Below are positions 27,249 to 36,113 of a DNA stretch of 64,000 nucleotides, piece after piece. The position numbers and the translations under genes were made by a program. The DNA lies in NCBI RefSeq assembly GCF_003386165.1, contig NZ_QRDV01000001.1, positions 1,033,900-1,097,899 on the forward strand, given 5' to 3'. Position 1 is the stretch's first letter, and every line of letters begins with the position of its first letter. Below the pieces are notes generated by a model. The model was not told where the DNA came from. It saw nothing but the letters and a program-made list of their open reading frames with translations, and did no database searches. This DNA is from Winogradskyella eximia (GTDB taxonomy: Bacteria; Bacteroidota; Bacteroidia; Flavobacteriales; Flavobacteriaceae).

Positions 27249-27734
27249 TTATTTAGACAATTCCTTTATTTTTTTATATAATTCTAATTCAGCACCTGGA
27301 CTGTAGCCAGAGTGTTCGTAAACAATTTTGTTGTTTTTAACTAGAATTGTAAGCGGAATACTTGAAGCATTTAATGCGCGTTTAAGATCATTGTTGGTAT
27401 CTAATAAAACAGTGTAATCCCAGTCTTTACCATTTACCATAGATTTTACGCGTTTAACAGTTCTACTGTCATCAACAGAAACAGCTAAAAGTTCAACACC
27501 TGTTTCTTCTTGCCATTCGTCATATAAGTCATTAATGGCATCTAGCTCTTTTAAGCAAGGTACACACCAAGTTGCCCAAAGCGAAATAATTGTTATTCCG
27601 TCTTTATTGGTAGCGTCTTTTAGTGTCACAGTTTTACCATCAATTGATGTTACATCAACATTAGGAAGGTCATTTTGAGCAATAGATGTTAGGCTAAATA
27701 GACCTAAGCAAAAAAATAAAATCAGGTTTTTCAT
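27249..27734 (-). CDS. TlpA-type exported thioredoxin-like protein
   Basis: 161 residues: signal peptide (MKNLILFFCLGLFSLTSIAQ) and one thioredoxin domain with the redox pair C57-VP-C60 in WATWCVPC, and the cis-Pro loop ASSIPLTILV. TlpA/ResA proteins reduce disulfides outside the cytoplasm. The neighbours are two Omp28-like CxxC proteins and DUF6029, which may be its targets or partners. Transcribed behind a TACATTTG -7 element. Confidence 0.9.
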   Translation of the reverse strand: MKNLILFFCLGLFSLTSIAQNDLPNVDVTSIDGKTVTLKDATNKDGITIISLWATWCVPCLKELDAINDLYDEWQEETGVELLAVSVDDSRTVKRVKSMVNGKDWDYTVLLDTNNDLKRALNASSIPLTILVKNNKIVYEHSGYSPGAELELYKKIKELSK

Positions 27735-27780
27735 AATTAAATTTTGAGATTTTGTTTCACAATATTAGTTAAATTATTTT

Positions 27781-27788
27781 CAAATGTA
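27781..27788 (-). promoter_or_regulatory. -7 element of the tlpA-DUF6029 promoter
   Basis: Reads TACATTTG on the minus strand, 46 bases before the thioredoxin gene start. Confidence 0.45.
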
Positions 27789-27835
27789 GGGTTGTTGTAA
27801 AAATTAATTAATTTAGCAAAAACAATACAATTGCT

Positions 27836-28891
27836 ATGATTTCAAAAAAAGTGCCAAAGTTATTTTTATTATTTATTATTCTAATGAGTGTAGCTTGTAG
27901 TAAAACGGAAGAGAATGTACCGTTAACCACGCCAACTGCCCAGATTGTTGTTGATAAGCTAGTTAGAAAAGCATCCTTAATCAATCAAGAGATACCTTTT
28001 ACAATTATAACTGAAGACGGTGAAGATGTTACCGCTGATGCTACTTTTTATGTTAATGGCGAACCTGTGAGTGTACTACCTTTTTCATCTGATGTCATTG
28101 GAGATTTTGAAGTGTATGGTGTTTATATGCAAGATGGTGTAGAAATTACTACGAATACAGAATCGTTTAGTGTTATCATACCTAAAAGAAAAGTTGTGGT
28201 TGAGGATTATACTGGTACATGGTGTGGCTTTTGTCCAAGAGTGGCAGGAGCAATTTATTCATTAAGTGAAGAAACGAATGATATTACGGTTGTTGCTATA
28301 CATGAAACAAATAACAATTTTCCTGAGCCAATGCATTTTGGACAAGTACAACTGTTAAAAGATGCTTTTAATGTAGATGGTTTACCTGCAGCTAGATTAA
28401 ATAGAACTGAAGATTGGGCAACACCACACCCAAATAGTGCTGTTACTAGTATGGCTGGTTTAGATACTAATTTGGCAATAGCAATAAATTCTGAGGTTGA
28501 AGAAGGGGAATTGCTAGTTCAAGTCAATGTCGTTTATGAGGAAGGCTCAGTTCAAGGAGATAAGTTAGTCGTTTATTTACTAGAAGATGGTATTATAAGT
28601 GATCAATTTAATTATTATAATGATGATACTACAAGTCCTTTTTATAATATGGGAGATATAATCCCAGATTTTGAACATAATGAGGTATTAAGAAATTCTT
28701 TATCTAGTGTTTTGGGAGATGCAATTCCTGTAACGGCAGAATTAACTGAGCATATTTGGTCAGATACAATTACGCTTCCTTCAAATTATGTTGTGGAAAA
28801 TTTGAGTATTGTTGCCATGGTAGTTGGTGCAGATAATACTGCTAAGAACTCACAGCATGCTCATGTAAATGAAGATAAATCTTACGAATAA
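27836..28891 (+). CDS. Omp28-related lipoprotein
   Basis: 351 residues. Lipoprotein signal peptide with Cys21 (MSVACSK), a beta-rich Ig-like segment (about 35-115), and an Omp28-like thioredoxin-fold domain with C130-GF-C133 in DYTGTWCGFCPR and a following VVAIHETNN strand. It has no T9SS sorting domain, unlike its larger relative at 23.5-25.4 kb, so it is likely anchored in the outer membrane by lipid. It diverges from the TlpA gene with about 100 bases between starts, so the two could share control. Confidence 0.85.
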   Translation: MISKKVPKLFLLFIILMSVACSKTEENVPLTTPTAQIVVDKLVRKASLINQEIPFTIITEDGEDVTADATFYVNGEPVSVLPFSSDVIGDFEVYGVYMQDGVEITTNTESFSVIIPKRKVVVEDYTGTWCGFCPRVAGAIYSLSEETNDITVVAIHETNNNFPEPMHFGQVQLLKDAFNVDGLPAARLNRTEDWATPHPNSAVTSMAGLDTNLAIAINSEVEEGELLVQVNVVYEEGSVQGDKLVVYLLEDGIISDQFNYYNDDTTSPFYNMGDIIPDFEHNEVLRNSLSSVLGDAIPVTAELTEHIWSDTITLPSNYVVENLSIVAMVVGADNTAKNSQHAHVNEDKSYE

Positions 28892-28913
28892 GGTTTTCTG
28901 AATTTTAAATTTA

Positions 28914-28954
28914 GAAAAAAACCTGAGCGATAATTTTATCACTCAGGTTTTTTT
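28914..28954. terminator. Bidirectional terminator
   Basis: Stem CCTGAG with CTCAGG, extended by GATA/TATC pairs, with A and T runs at the two sides; between convergent Omp28 and lipase-like genes. Confidence 0.85.
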
Positions 28955-28973
28955 GTGCTTTAAATATTTGAGT

Positions 28974-30647
28974 TTAATTACTCACAATAAACTTTGTGGT
29001 AAATGTAGAGTTGTTCTCACCTAGCATATTTAAAATATAAAATCCAGAAGTTAAATTCAATGGAATTTTAGTTCTATTATCTAATCTTAAATTAGAACGG
29101 TATACCATTTTTCCTGTTATATCAGTGATACTAATATAGGTGTTCTTGTTAGTGTCTGAAAGGAGAACCAATTCGTTGTTTATAGGGTTTTTTTCTAATT
29201 GTACAGCAAACAATTCATTATTTGAAATACTTAAAGGAGGATTTAATATTTCGTCTAAAGCAAAATCTACATTACCTTGTGTAAGTTGTACGTGAGGTTC
29301 ACTTTCAGTTGGTAAATAGATGTTAACAAATGGAGATGTTGTTAGATCTATTGCACTATGCCAATCAATTTCATCATTAGAAAATTCTAATGCCAATGCA
29401 CTAACAGATGGGATAAAATTGAATTTATCAATATTTAATGCATTTACAAAATCACCACCAACGCCACCTGCGCCACCAATACCTGCTGTTATTCCGCCTA
29501 AATCGAATAATCCGCCAGGCGCTGCATCTATACCATCAGAATATGTATAGGCTTCACTTTCTGCAATGGAGCCATCGATTTCTGCACCAAATAATTGAAT
29601 GGAAATACTACTAGCAGTATTTGTAACTCCAGCTGCTGGAGTGAAATTTACATTCATTAGAATACTTGCAGTAAATGGTCCTACTGGTACATCTAAAGTG
29701 GTACTTAGAACTGAGTAGTCATTTGTTACAGTTGGTCCAGAATTGCCTATTGCAAAGTATGGGTTGTTAGTGCCACTCCCATTAATGATGGAAACATTTC
29801 GAATGGTTTCTGGAAATCCACTTGGTGTTAATGCATTAATATTGGCTTCGAATATAGTTCTAAACGGATGTGCTGTTGGTAGTTTTATTGCAGGATCTAC
29901 AGTGACTAAATCTGCACCAGATAAATGTGCTTCTATATGGTCTGTTAGTAATTGTCTAGCCGCAGGTGATTTTAATAAACCATTAATTATGGGTTGCACT
30001 TCTGTAACTCCATTTGTGGAATTAAATGCTAAAAAGTTTAATTGATGTTGCAGACCTATTGGTACGTTGGCTCCATGATGAGGTGAATCAAAGGAAATAT
30101 AAAGTCTAGTATCTGCATCTATTGAGTTGGCTTGCATGTAATTTAAAGCATATCTAGAAATTATACCTCCCATACTCGGGCCAATAATTACATTTTGTTC
30201 TGGGTTATTGGCTGCTTTATCTAGATTTATGGTGTTAATTAGCTCTACTAAAATCATAGCATTACGTTCCATAAAATCAGCACCTCCGTCTATAGTTTCA
30301 TTGTCGGCAGCTCTAACATATGTTGGGAAATTTAGAATCACAACATCAAAACCTTCAGCTCTAACTAAATCCGCTAAATTTTGACTTCCAGATGTTCCTA
30401 CAAAGTCTAATGAATTGTAAAGACCATTAATGTCTCTTGTGTCACCTGGATCAAAACCATCAACAACTATAATGGGTTTGTCCAGAATATTATCAGCACT
30501 TAAAAATATTTGATATTCACCTTCGCCAGAGTGATTAGCAGTTTCGCCATATGCAGATAAATCTGGAGAAATACTAGAAGTGATACTGGTTTGACCAATA
30601 AGAAAAAATGGTAAGCTTAATAAAATAAAAAGGTAATATTTTTTCAT
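28974..30647 (-). CDS. Secreted alpha/beta-hydrolase (lipase-like) with T9SS sorting domain
   Basis: 557 residues. Signal peptide (1-19), then an alpha/beta-hydrolase region with PIIVVDGFDPGDTR, and the nucleophile elbow G156-PSMGG with S158, followed by LYISFDSPHHGANVP, the DSPHxG pattern of lipases and PGAP1-like esterases. The middle (about 250-460) is Gly-rich and less clear. A T9SS sorting domain ends the protein (VQLEKNPINNELVLLS ... TFTTKFIVSN). Probably a surface or secreted esterase; the substrate is unknown. Confidence 0.85.
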   Translation of the reverse strand: MKKYYLFILLSLPFFLIGQTSITSSISPDLSAYGETANHSGEGEYQIFLSADNILDKPIIVVDGFDPGDTRDINGLYNSLDFVGTSGSQNLADLVRAEGFDVVILNFPTYVRAADNETIDGGADFMERNAMILVELINTINLDKAANNPEQNVIIGPSMGGIISRYALNYMQANSIDADTRLYISFDSPHHGANVPIGLQHQLNFLAFNSTNGVTEVQPIINGLLKSPAARQLLTDHIEAHLSGADLVTVDPAIKLPTAHPFRTIFEANINALTPSGFPETIRNVSIINGSGTNNPYFAIGNSGPTVTNDYSVLSTTLDVPVGPFTASILMNVNFTPAAGVTNTASSISIQLFGAEIDGSIAESEAYTYSDGIDAAPGGLFDLGGITAGIGGAGGVGGDFVNALNIDKFNFIPSVSALALEFSNDEIDWHSAIDLTTSPFVNIYLPTESEPHVQLTQGNVDFALDEILNPPLSISNNELFAVQLEKNPINNELVLLSDTNKNTYISITDITGKMVYRSNLRLDNRTKIPLNLTSGFYILNMLGENNSTFTTKFIVSN

Positions 30648-30778
30648 GTATTAAAATTTTTTAAAGATCACATTGAGAATTCATTCAATGATGCTCTTTG
30701 GTTTTAAAATTAATTATGGATAATTCGTGTGGTTAAATGAATGTATTCGTACAATATACAAATTTTACTTTTGCAAAA

Positions 30779-30815
30779 AAAAATCCTTAAAAGCATTAAA
30801 GCTTCTAAGGATTTT
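30779..30815 (-). terminator. Rho-independent terminator of pruA
   Basis: Inverted repeat of about 14 bases per arm with one bulge, T run on the minus strand, 23 bases after the pruA stop. Confidence 0.8.
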
Positions 30816-30837
30816 ATAATTAGAATATTATAGGTTG

Positions 30838-32463
30838 TTAACCTAAGAAAGGATATCTGTAATCTACTGGAGTTACAAATGTTTCTTTTATTAATCTTGG
30901 TGACACCCAACGTAATAAATTTTGAGCACTACCAGCTTTATCATTTGTTCCAGAAGCTCTAGCTCCTCCAAAAGGTTGTTGACCTACAACAGCACCTGTT
31001 GGTTTATCGTTAATATAGAAGTTACCAGCTGCATTTTGTAGTGCTTTAGTTGCTTCTTCTACAGCGTATCTGTCTTTAGCTATAATTGCTCCTGTTAAGG
31101 CGTATTCACTTGTTTCATCAACGAGTTTTAAAGTTTCTGAGAAGTCTTCATCTTCATATACATATATGGTCATTACTGGGCCAAATAACTCAGTACTCAT
31201 CGTTGTATATTTTGGATTTGTAGTTACGATTATAGTAGGCTCAATAAAATAACCTTTTGATTTATCATAATTACCTCCAGCAATGATTTCAGCATCGCTA
31301 TCTGCTTTGGCACCATCAATAAATTCAGCTAATTTATCAAAAGAACCTTCGTGAATAACAGCTGTAATAAAGTTGCTCATATCTTCTGGAGAGCCCATTT
31401 TAAAAGATTTTAAATCTTCTATTACATATTTTTTTACATCTGCCCATATACCTTTTGGTATGTACGCTCTAGATGCTGCACTACATTTTTGACCTTGAAA
31501 TTCAAAAGCACCACGAGAAATCGCAGTAGCTACTTGTTTTGCGTCTGCTGTTTTATGTGCAACAATAAAATCTTTTCCACCTGTTTCACCAACAATTTTT
31601 GGATAGGTTTTGTAGTTGTGGATATTATTACCAATCTGTTTCCATAATTCTTTAAAAACGTGAGTAGAACCTGTAAAATGTAAACCTGAAAAATCAGGAC
31701 TTGCCATCACAGTATCAGTAATCATTTCAGGATCTCCAAATACAACATTAATTACACCAGCTGGTACACCTGCTTCTTCAAAAATGTCCATAATTACTTT
31801 TGCAGAATATACTTGGCTGTCACTAGGTTTCCAAACGACTACATTACCCATTAGTGCCATACAAGCAGGTAAATTCCCAGCAATAGCTGTAAAGTTAAAA
31901 GGTGTTACTGCGTAAGTGAAACCTTCAAGAGGTCTGTATTCAACTCTGTTCCAGGCATCACTAGTACTTTCTGGTTGTTCCATGTAAATATCAGTCATAA
32001 ACTGAACATTGAAACGTAAGAAATCAATCAACTCACAAGAAGCATCAATCTCAGCTTGATGAATTGTTTTAGACTGTGCAATCATAGTTGCAGCATTTAT
32101 TTTTGCTCTATATGGACCAGCAATTAATTCTGCTGCTTTTAAGAAAATGCCAGCACGTTGTTCCCAAGGCATTTGTGACCAAGTTTTACGAGCTTCTAAT
32201 GCTGTAGCAATAGCTTCCTCAACATGCTTTTTTTCGGCTAAATGATATTCGCCTACTATATGCTGATGATCGTGCGGAGGAGACATTGTTCTGGTATTAC
32301 CAGTTTTAACGTCTTTTCCATTTATGTACATAGGAACTTCAACCTTTGAGTTAAACATTGATTTGTAAGCTTCAGCAACAGCTTTGCGTTCTGCTGAACC
32401 TGGTGCGTAAGACATAACAGGTTCGTTAACTGCTACTGGTACATTAAAGAATCCTTTTCCCAT
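30838..32463 (-). CDS. pruA: 1-pyrroline-5-carboxylate dehydrogenase
   Basis: Oxidises glutamate semialdehyde (from proline or ornithine) to glutamate with NAD+. The 541 residues are an aldehyde dehydrogenase of the P5CDH type 1 group: FTAIAGNLPACMALMGNVVVWKPSD, the general-base Glu in VGETGGKDFIV and the catalytic Cys in FQGQKCSAASRAY. The C-terminal QQPFGGARASGTNDKAG is typical of P5CDH. No proline dehydrogenase gene is adjacent, so the first step must be encoded elsewhere. A TACCTTTG -7 element lies 37 bases upstream. Confidence 0.95.
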   Translation of the reverse strand: MGKGFFNVPVAVNEPVMSYAPGSAERKAVAEAYKSMFNSKVEVPMYINGKDVKTGNTRTMSPPHDHQHIVGEYHLAEKKHVEEAIATALEARKTWSQMPWEQRAGIFLKAAELIAGPYRAKINAATMIAQSKTIHQAEIDASCELIDFLRFNVQFMTDIYMEQPESTSDAWNRVEYRPLEGFTYAVTPFNFTAIAGNLPACMALMGNVVVWKPSDSQVYSAKVIMDIFEEAGVPAGVINVVFGDPEMITDTVMASPDFSGLHFTGSTHVFKELWKQIGNNIHNYKTYPKIVGETGGKDFIVAHKTADAKQVATAISRGAFEFQGQKCSAASRAYIPKGIWADVKKYVIEDLKSFKMGSPEDMSNFITAVIHEGSFDKLAEFIDGAKADSDAEIIAGGNYDKSKGYFIEPTIIVTTNPKYTTMSTELFGPVMTIYVYEDEDFSETLKLVDETSEYALTGAIIAKDRYAVEEATKALQNAAGNFYINDKPTGAVVGQQPFGGARASGTNDKAGSAQNLLRWVSPRLIKETFVTPVDYRYPFLG

Positions 32464-32784
32464 AATATATTTGTTTTTTTAGTTTGAATTTTGAAAGTGC
32501 AAAGGTACAATTTTTATGAGAGAATATTTCTTTCAATCCTTATAGTTGTTTGAGGCTAAGAAAATAGATTTTGTAGATAGTAAGTTAAAATAGTTAGACT
32601 TAGATGTGTTAAGAGGTACACTTATTATCTAGTAACTAAGAGTAGTCTTGCATTTTGTGGAGTGTAGTATTGCGCTTTGTAGTTTTTAATAAATTACAAC
32701 AATTGTCTTCTACAAAAAATTATCGTTATAGTCTATGTAAAATAAAAACACTAATAAAAATGAAAAATGAAATTCTAGAGTAGC
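32464..32784. other. Gene-free interval of about 320 bases
   Basis: Between divergent-side pruA start and apaG stop. It holds the pruA promoter at 32500-32507. The remainder is AT-rich; I see no gene, hairpin terminator or repeat. Confidence 0.6.
32500..32507 (-). promoter_or_regulatory. -7 element of the pruA promoter
   Basis: Reads TACCTTTG on the minus strand, an exact TAnnTTTG match. Confidence 0.5.
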
Positions 32785-33171
32785 TTAATTGAGAGCAAAC
32801 GGAGCGCTTAGTTTAAAAGAAGGAATATAAACCTTAAATTTATTAGTTTTAGAAAGATTGATCATGTTATAGTGTCCTTGCATAGCTCCAAACGGAGATG
32901 TTAATAAACACCCAGAATTATAGGTATGCGATTCTCCAGGTCTTAATACAGGCTTTTTACCAATGACACCTTCTCCTTCAATAATTTCTTCGTTATTTAA
33001 AGCATCTAGAATTCTCCAATGTCTAGAGTTTAATTGTACAGAATTTTTGCTTTGGTTTTCAATAGTTACTTTATAGCCAAAAGCAAAATGCACTTTATAA
33101 TTTTTATAAAATGTTCCCTCAAAATTGGTTTCTACAGAAATTTTAATTCCACTTGTAACTTGTTGTACCAT
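32785..33171 (-). CDS. apaG: ApaG-domain protein
   Basis: 128 residues matching the ApaG/DUF525 beta-sandwich: VHFAFGYKVTIENQS, VQLNSRHWRILDALN, GVIGKKPVLRPGESHTYNSGC and MQGHYNMI. ApaG has been linked to cobalt/magnesium resistance and is related to F-box-associated and PDIP38 domains; its molecular role is not settled. The full domain is present at normal length. It lies 172 bases downstream of the T9SS plug gene on the same strand, the two perhaps together in one transcript. Confidence 0.92.
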   Translation of the reverse strand: MVQQVTSGIKISVETNFEGTFYKNYKVHFAFGYKVTIENQSKNSVQLNSRHWRILDALNNEEIIEGEGVIGKKPVLRPGESHTYNSGCLLTSPFGAMQGHYNMINLSKTNKFKVYIPSFKLSAPFALN

Positions 33172-33343
33172 AGATTTAATAATTATTCTATGCTAAAGTA
33201 ATATAATTTTTGAATGAAGCATGATTATTCGGTTAAGTGGTCATAAATTTAACAAATTGGTAATAATTATAGCTTTTAAATTTGGAATAGACAATGATAA
33301 CTAGTTTTAAGGATATTGAATTAGAGGTTTCTAGAGATTGAAT

Positions 33344-34597
33344 TTAATTAGAAATATCTAAAGAAGTAGCTTCTCCAAAACCAATTAAGCGATCATAACG
33401 TGATCCTAAATCTTTGTAATAAACCAAAACTTTGTAATTATTTTCTGTTTCCCAAAAGTTGCCACTTATAGCTCCTTCGTCTAATTCGCCTGTTTTTTTA
33501 TCGACAGCGACAAACTTGTAGTTATAAAAACCTTGTTTTAACTCTATGACTGCTTCATAGCGATTACTTTCTGGATTATATTTCATTTTTGTTAAAGGTT
33601 CTATGGCAAAAGCATTGAAATTACCATAAACATGTACATCTTGGTCTATTAGTTCGTTATGTTGTAATGAAAAGTGAATCATAGCGTAATCAGCTTCAAT
33701 ATCTGGATTATCTCTATCTACAACTGTAACTAAAAAATTACCATTAATGTCAGGATTGTATGTATATGGTCTGTTTTTTCGGGATATGTTGGTGTATAGG
33801 TAGTTGTGATATAGTTCTTGCAAATCAATAAATTGTACACCAATATTGGCCGCTCTAATATCTTTGTTTTCGAAGAATATATATTCGTTTCCTCCCCAAA
33901 ATGCAGATTCAGTATCATAGCGATAAATAAGTTCGTTGCCTAATGTATACTGTGGTTTTAAGTTTGAAATAGCTGTATTGAGGTTGTTATTCTGAATGAT
34001 TAAGGCTTTAATAGTTTCTAAAGGGTTGTTAAGATTCATGCCGTTAGTGGTAATCACCAAGTCTACAGACTGTTTTTCTGCAATAGCTTTTACATCTCTA
34101 GAGCGTTTTACTTTTACACCAACGTTAGCTAAATCTTCATAAATCATAAATTTTCGGCTAAACATGAGTTCGTCATAATCATCATATATAGAGATCATAT
34201 AATTTCCACTTTTAAGTAGGGCACGCGTTTGAGCGTTTGGTATACTTAAATTATAATGCGAATAAATTTGATACGTATTAAAAGAATTGTCATAGGTTAA
34301 GATTCTTTGGTTGTCTAAACCTTTTAAATATTCAGATTTTACTAAGTTAGAAGGAGTCCAATCAAAATTAAAATGCTCAATAACGTAGTAGAAGTCTTCT
34401 TCGTTGCCTGTTAATGCATCAAATTCTAACAATAATGATTCTCCAAGTTTTAAAATTGGCAGTTGCCCTTGGGTTGTATTACTTTTAAACGTAATTGTTT
34501 TAATAAAATCAGGAGGAACAACTTCTTCTGCCACTTGTGAAGCTGAAATTAAAGGCAATAATACGAGTAATAAAAGGTTGAAAATGTTCTTATCCAT
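33344..34597 (-). CDS. Type IX secretion system plug protein (DUF5103)
   Basis: 417 residues from the chosen start (MDKNIFNLLLLVLLPLISASQ), which gives a signal peptide directly; the frame extends 11 codons further up. Motifs such as PDFIKTITFKSNTTQGQLPILKLGESLLLEFDAL, HFNFDWTPSNLVKSEYLKG and FLVTVVDRDNPDIEADYAMIHFSL fit DUF5103. Structural work on Flavobacterium johnsoniae showed that a protein of this family plugs the periplasmic end of the SprA translocon. With PorT this is the second T9SS component in the window, and at least five cargo proteins are present. Confidence 0.85.
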   Translation of the reverse strand: MDKNIFNLLLLVLLPLISASQVAEEVVPPDFIKTITFKSNTTQGQLPILKLGESLLLEFDALTGNEEDFYYVIEHFNFDWTPSNLVKSEYLKGLDNQRILTYDNSFNTYQIYSHYNLSIPNAQTRALLKSGNYMISIYDDYDELMFSRKFMIYEDLANVGVKVKRSRDVKAIAEKQSVDLVITTNGMNLNNPLETIKALIIQNNNLNTAISNLKPQYTLGNELIYRYDTESAFWGGNEYIFFENKDIRAANIGVQFIDLQELYHNYLYTNISRKNRPYTYNPDINGNFLVTVVDRDNPDIEADYAMIHFSLQHNELIDQDVHVYGNFNAFAIEPLTKMKYNPESNRYEAVIELKQGFYNYKFVAVDKKTGELDEGAISGNFWETENNYKVLVYYKDLGSRYDRLIGFGEATSLDISN

Positions 34598-34718
34598 CAT
34601 TAAAATTGTGTGTTGTGTAAAGATAATCAAAATCTATGCCCTAAAGCAAATATCTTATTTGTAATGAATACAAATAAAAAAGTTGCTCTAAATTCATTCT
34701 TAATTAAGCATTAATTCG

Positions 34719-34726
34719 TAAATTTG
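34719..34726 (+). promoter_or_regulatory. -7 element of the nqr operon promoter
   Basis: Reads TAAATTTG, 34 bases before the nqrA ATG. Confidence 0.5.
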
Positions 34727-34760
34727 CACGGATTTTTAGATAACTAACTCTATTAGAGAT

Positions 34761-36113
34761 ATGTCAAAAGACATCAAAATTAAAAAAGGTTTGGACATAA
34801 AGCTTGTCGGTGAAGCCGAGAAAGCTACAGAAAATGCTATTATTAGTAATTTCTATTCCATAAGACCTGAAGACTTTCATACTATCATTCCAAAATTAGT
34901 AGCAAAAGAAGGTACACGTGTTAAAGCGGGTGAGACTTTGTTTTACAATAAGGATAATGAAGCCATGAAGTTTGTTTCGCCAGTTTCTGGTGAGGTAACA
35001 GAAGTACAACGCGGACCTAGACGTCGAATAGATGCTGTTAAAATTACTGCAGATAAAGAACAAACATACCTAGATCATGGTAAGTTTGATTTAAATTCTG
35101 ATGCAGAAAAAACAAAAGCACATTTATTAGCTACAGGTTGTTGGTCTTTTATAAAGCAACGTCCATATGATGTTGTTGCAAAAGCAGATAGCACACCAAA
35201 AGCTATTTTTATTTCAGGCTATGCTAGTGCTCCTTTAGCTGCGGATTTAGATTATACCTTGGCAGGAAAAGAAGCCGAATTACAAGCTGCAGTGACTGCA
35301 TTGGCTAAATTAACAGAAGGTGGAGTGCATGTTTCTGTAGGTAAAAATTCTAATTCTCCATTAGCTAATTTACAAAACACAATTACTCATAAAGTTTCTG
35401 GTCCACATCCATCTGGTAATGTTGGTACTTTAATTAATAAGGTGAATCCTGTTAATAAAGGGGAAACGGTTTGGACAGTAAATGCTCAAGATCTTGTAAT
35501 TATTGGAGAGTTGTTACTTACAGGTAAGTTTAATGCAGAGCGTATTATTGCGTTAGCAGGATCTTCAGTTAAGAAACCAAGATATTTTAGAACTAAATTA
35601 GGTTCTGAAATTGCAACTATGATTTATGATAATGGTGTTGAAAGAGAAGGTAATGATCGTATAATTTCGGGTAATGTATTAACTGGAAAACAAGTACAGC
35701 CTGATGGGTATTTAGATTATTACAGCAATGTTATTACTGTGATTCCTGAAGGAGACGACTATGAGTTATTTGGTTGGAACAAGCCGGTTTTTAACAAGAT
35801 TTCTACCTCTAGAGCAATGACTTTTTCTTGGTTAAATCCTAAGAAAAAATACGATTTAAATACTAATACAAACGGTGAGCATCGTGCATTTGTAACTACT
35901 GGTACTTACGAAGAAGTATTTCCATTAGATATTTATCCAATGCAGATTTTAAAAGCCTGTATGTATAAAGATTTAGATGAAATGGAAGCTTTAGGGATGT
36001 ATGAAGTAGCGCCTGAGGATTTTGCGTTAACAGAATTTGTTTGTGTGTCTAAACAACCACATCAAAAAATTATAAGAGAAGGATTAGACTTAATGCTAAA
36101 AGAGATAGGATAA
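34761..36113 (+). CDS. nqrA: Na+-translocating NADH:quinone reductase subunit A
   Basis: Peripheral cytosolic subunit, 450 residues, first gene of a complete six-gene operon. N-terminal KIKKGLDIKLVGEAEKA and barrel-sandwich VKAGETLFYNKDNEAMKFVSPVSGEV, then GPHPSGNVGTLINKVNPVNKGETVW and the C-terminal EFVCVSKQPHQKIIREGLDLMLKEIG fit NqrA. The complex oxidises NADH, reduces quinone and pumps Na+, a common feature of marine flavobacteria. The stop codon overlaps the nqrB start by one base (TAATG), consistent with coupled translation. Confidence 0.97.
   Translation: MSKDIKIKKGLDIKLVGEAEKATENAIISNFYSIRPEDFHTIIPKLVAKEGTRVKAGETLFYNKDNEAMKFVSPVSGEVTEVQRGPRRRIDAVKITADKEQTYLDHGKFDLNSDAEKTKAHLLATGCWSFIKQRPYDVVAKADSTPKAIFISGYASAPLAADLDYTLAGKEAELQAAVTALAKLTEGGVHVSVGKNSNSPLANLQNTITHKVSGPHPSGNVGTLINKVNPVNKGETVWTVNAQDLVIIGELLLTGKFNAERIIALAGSSVKKPRYFRTKLGSEIATMIYDNGVEREGNDRIISGNVLTGKQVQPDGYLDYYSNVITVIPEGDDYELFGWNKPVFNKISTSRAMTFSWLNPKKKYDLNTNTNGEHRAFVTTGTYEEVFPLDIYPMQILKACMYKDLDEMEALGMYEVAPEDFALTEFVCVSKQPHQKIIREGLDLMLKEIG

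Noticed and set aside
22629..30647. Possible horizontally acquired island of exported genes
   Set aside because: No integrase, tRNA, direct repeat ends or obvious base-composition change; the families are normal for Flavobacteriaceae.
30710..30910. 66-codon open frame on the minus strand near pruA
   Set aside because: Overlaps the pruA end and its terminator; composition is that of non-coding AT-rich DNA.
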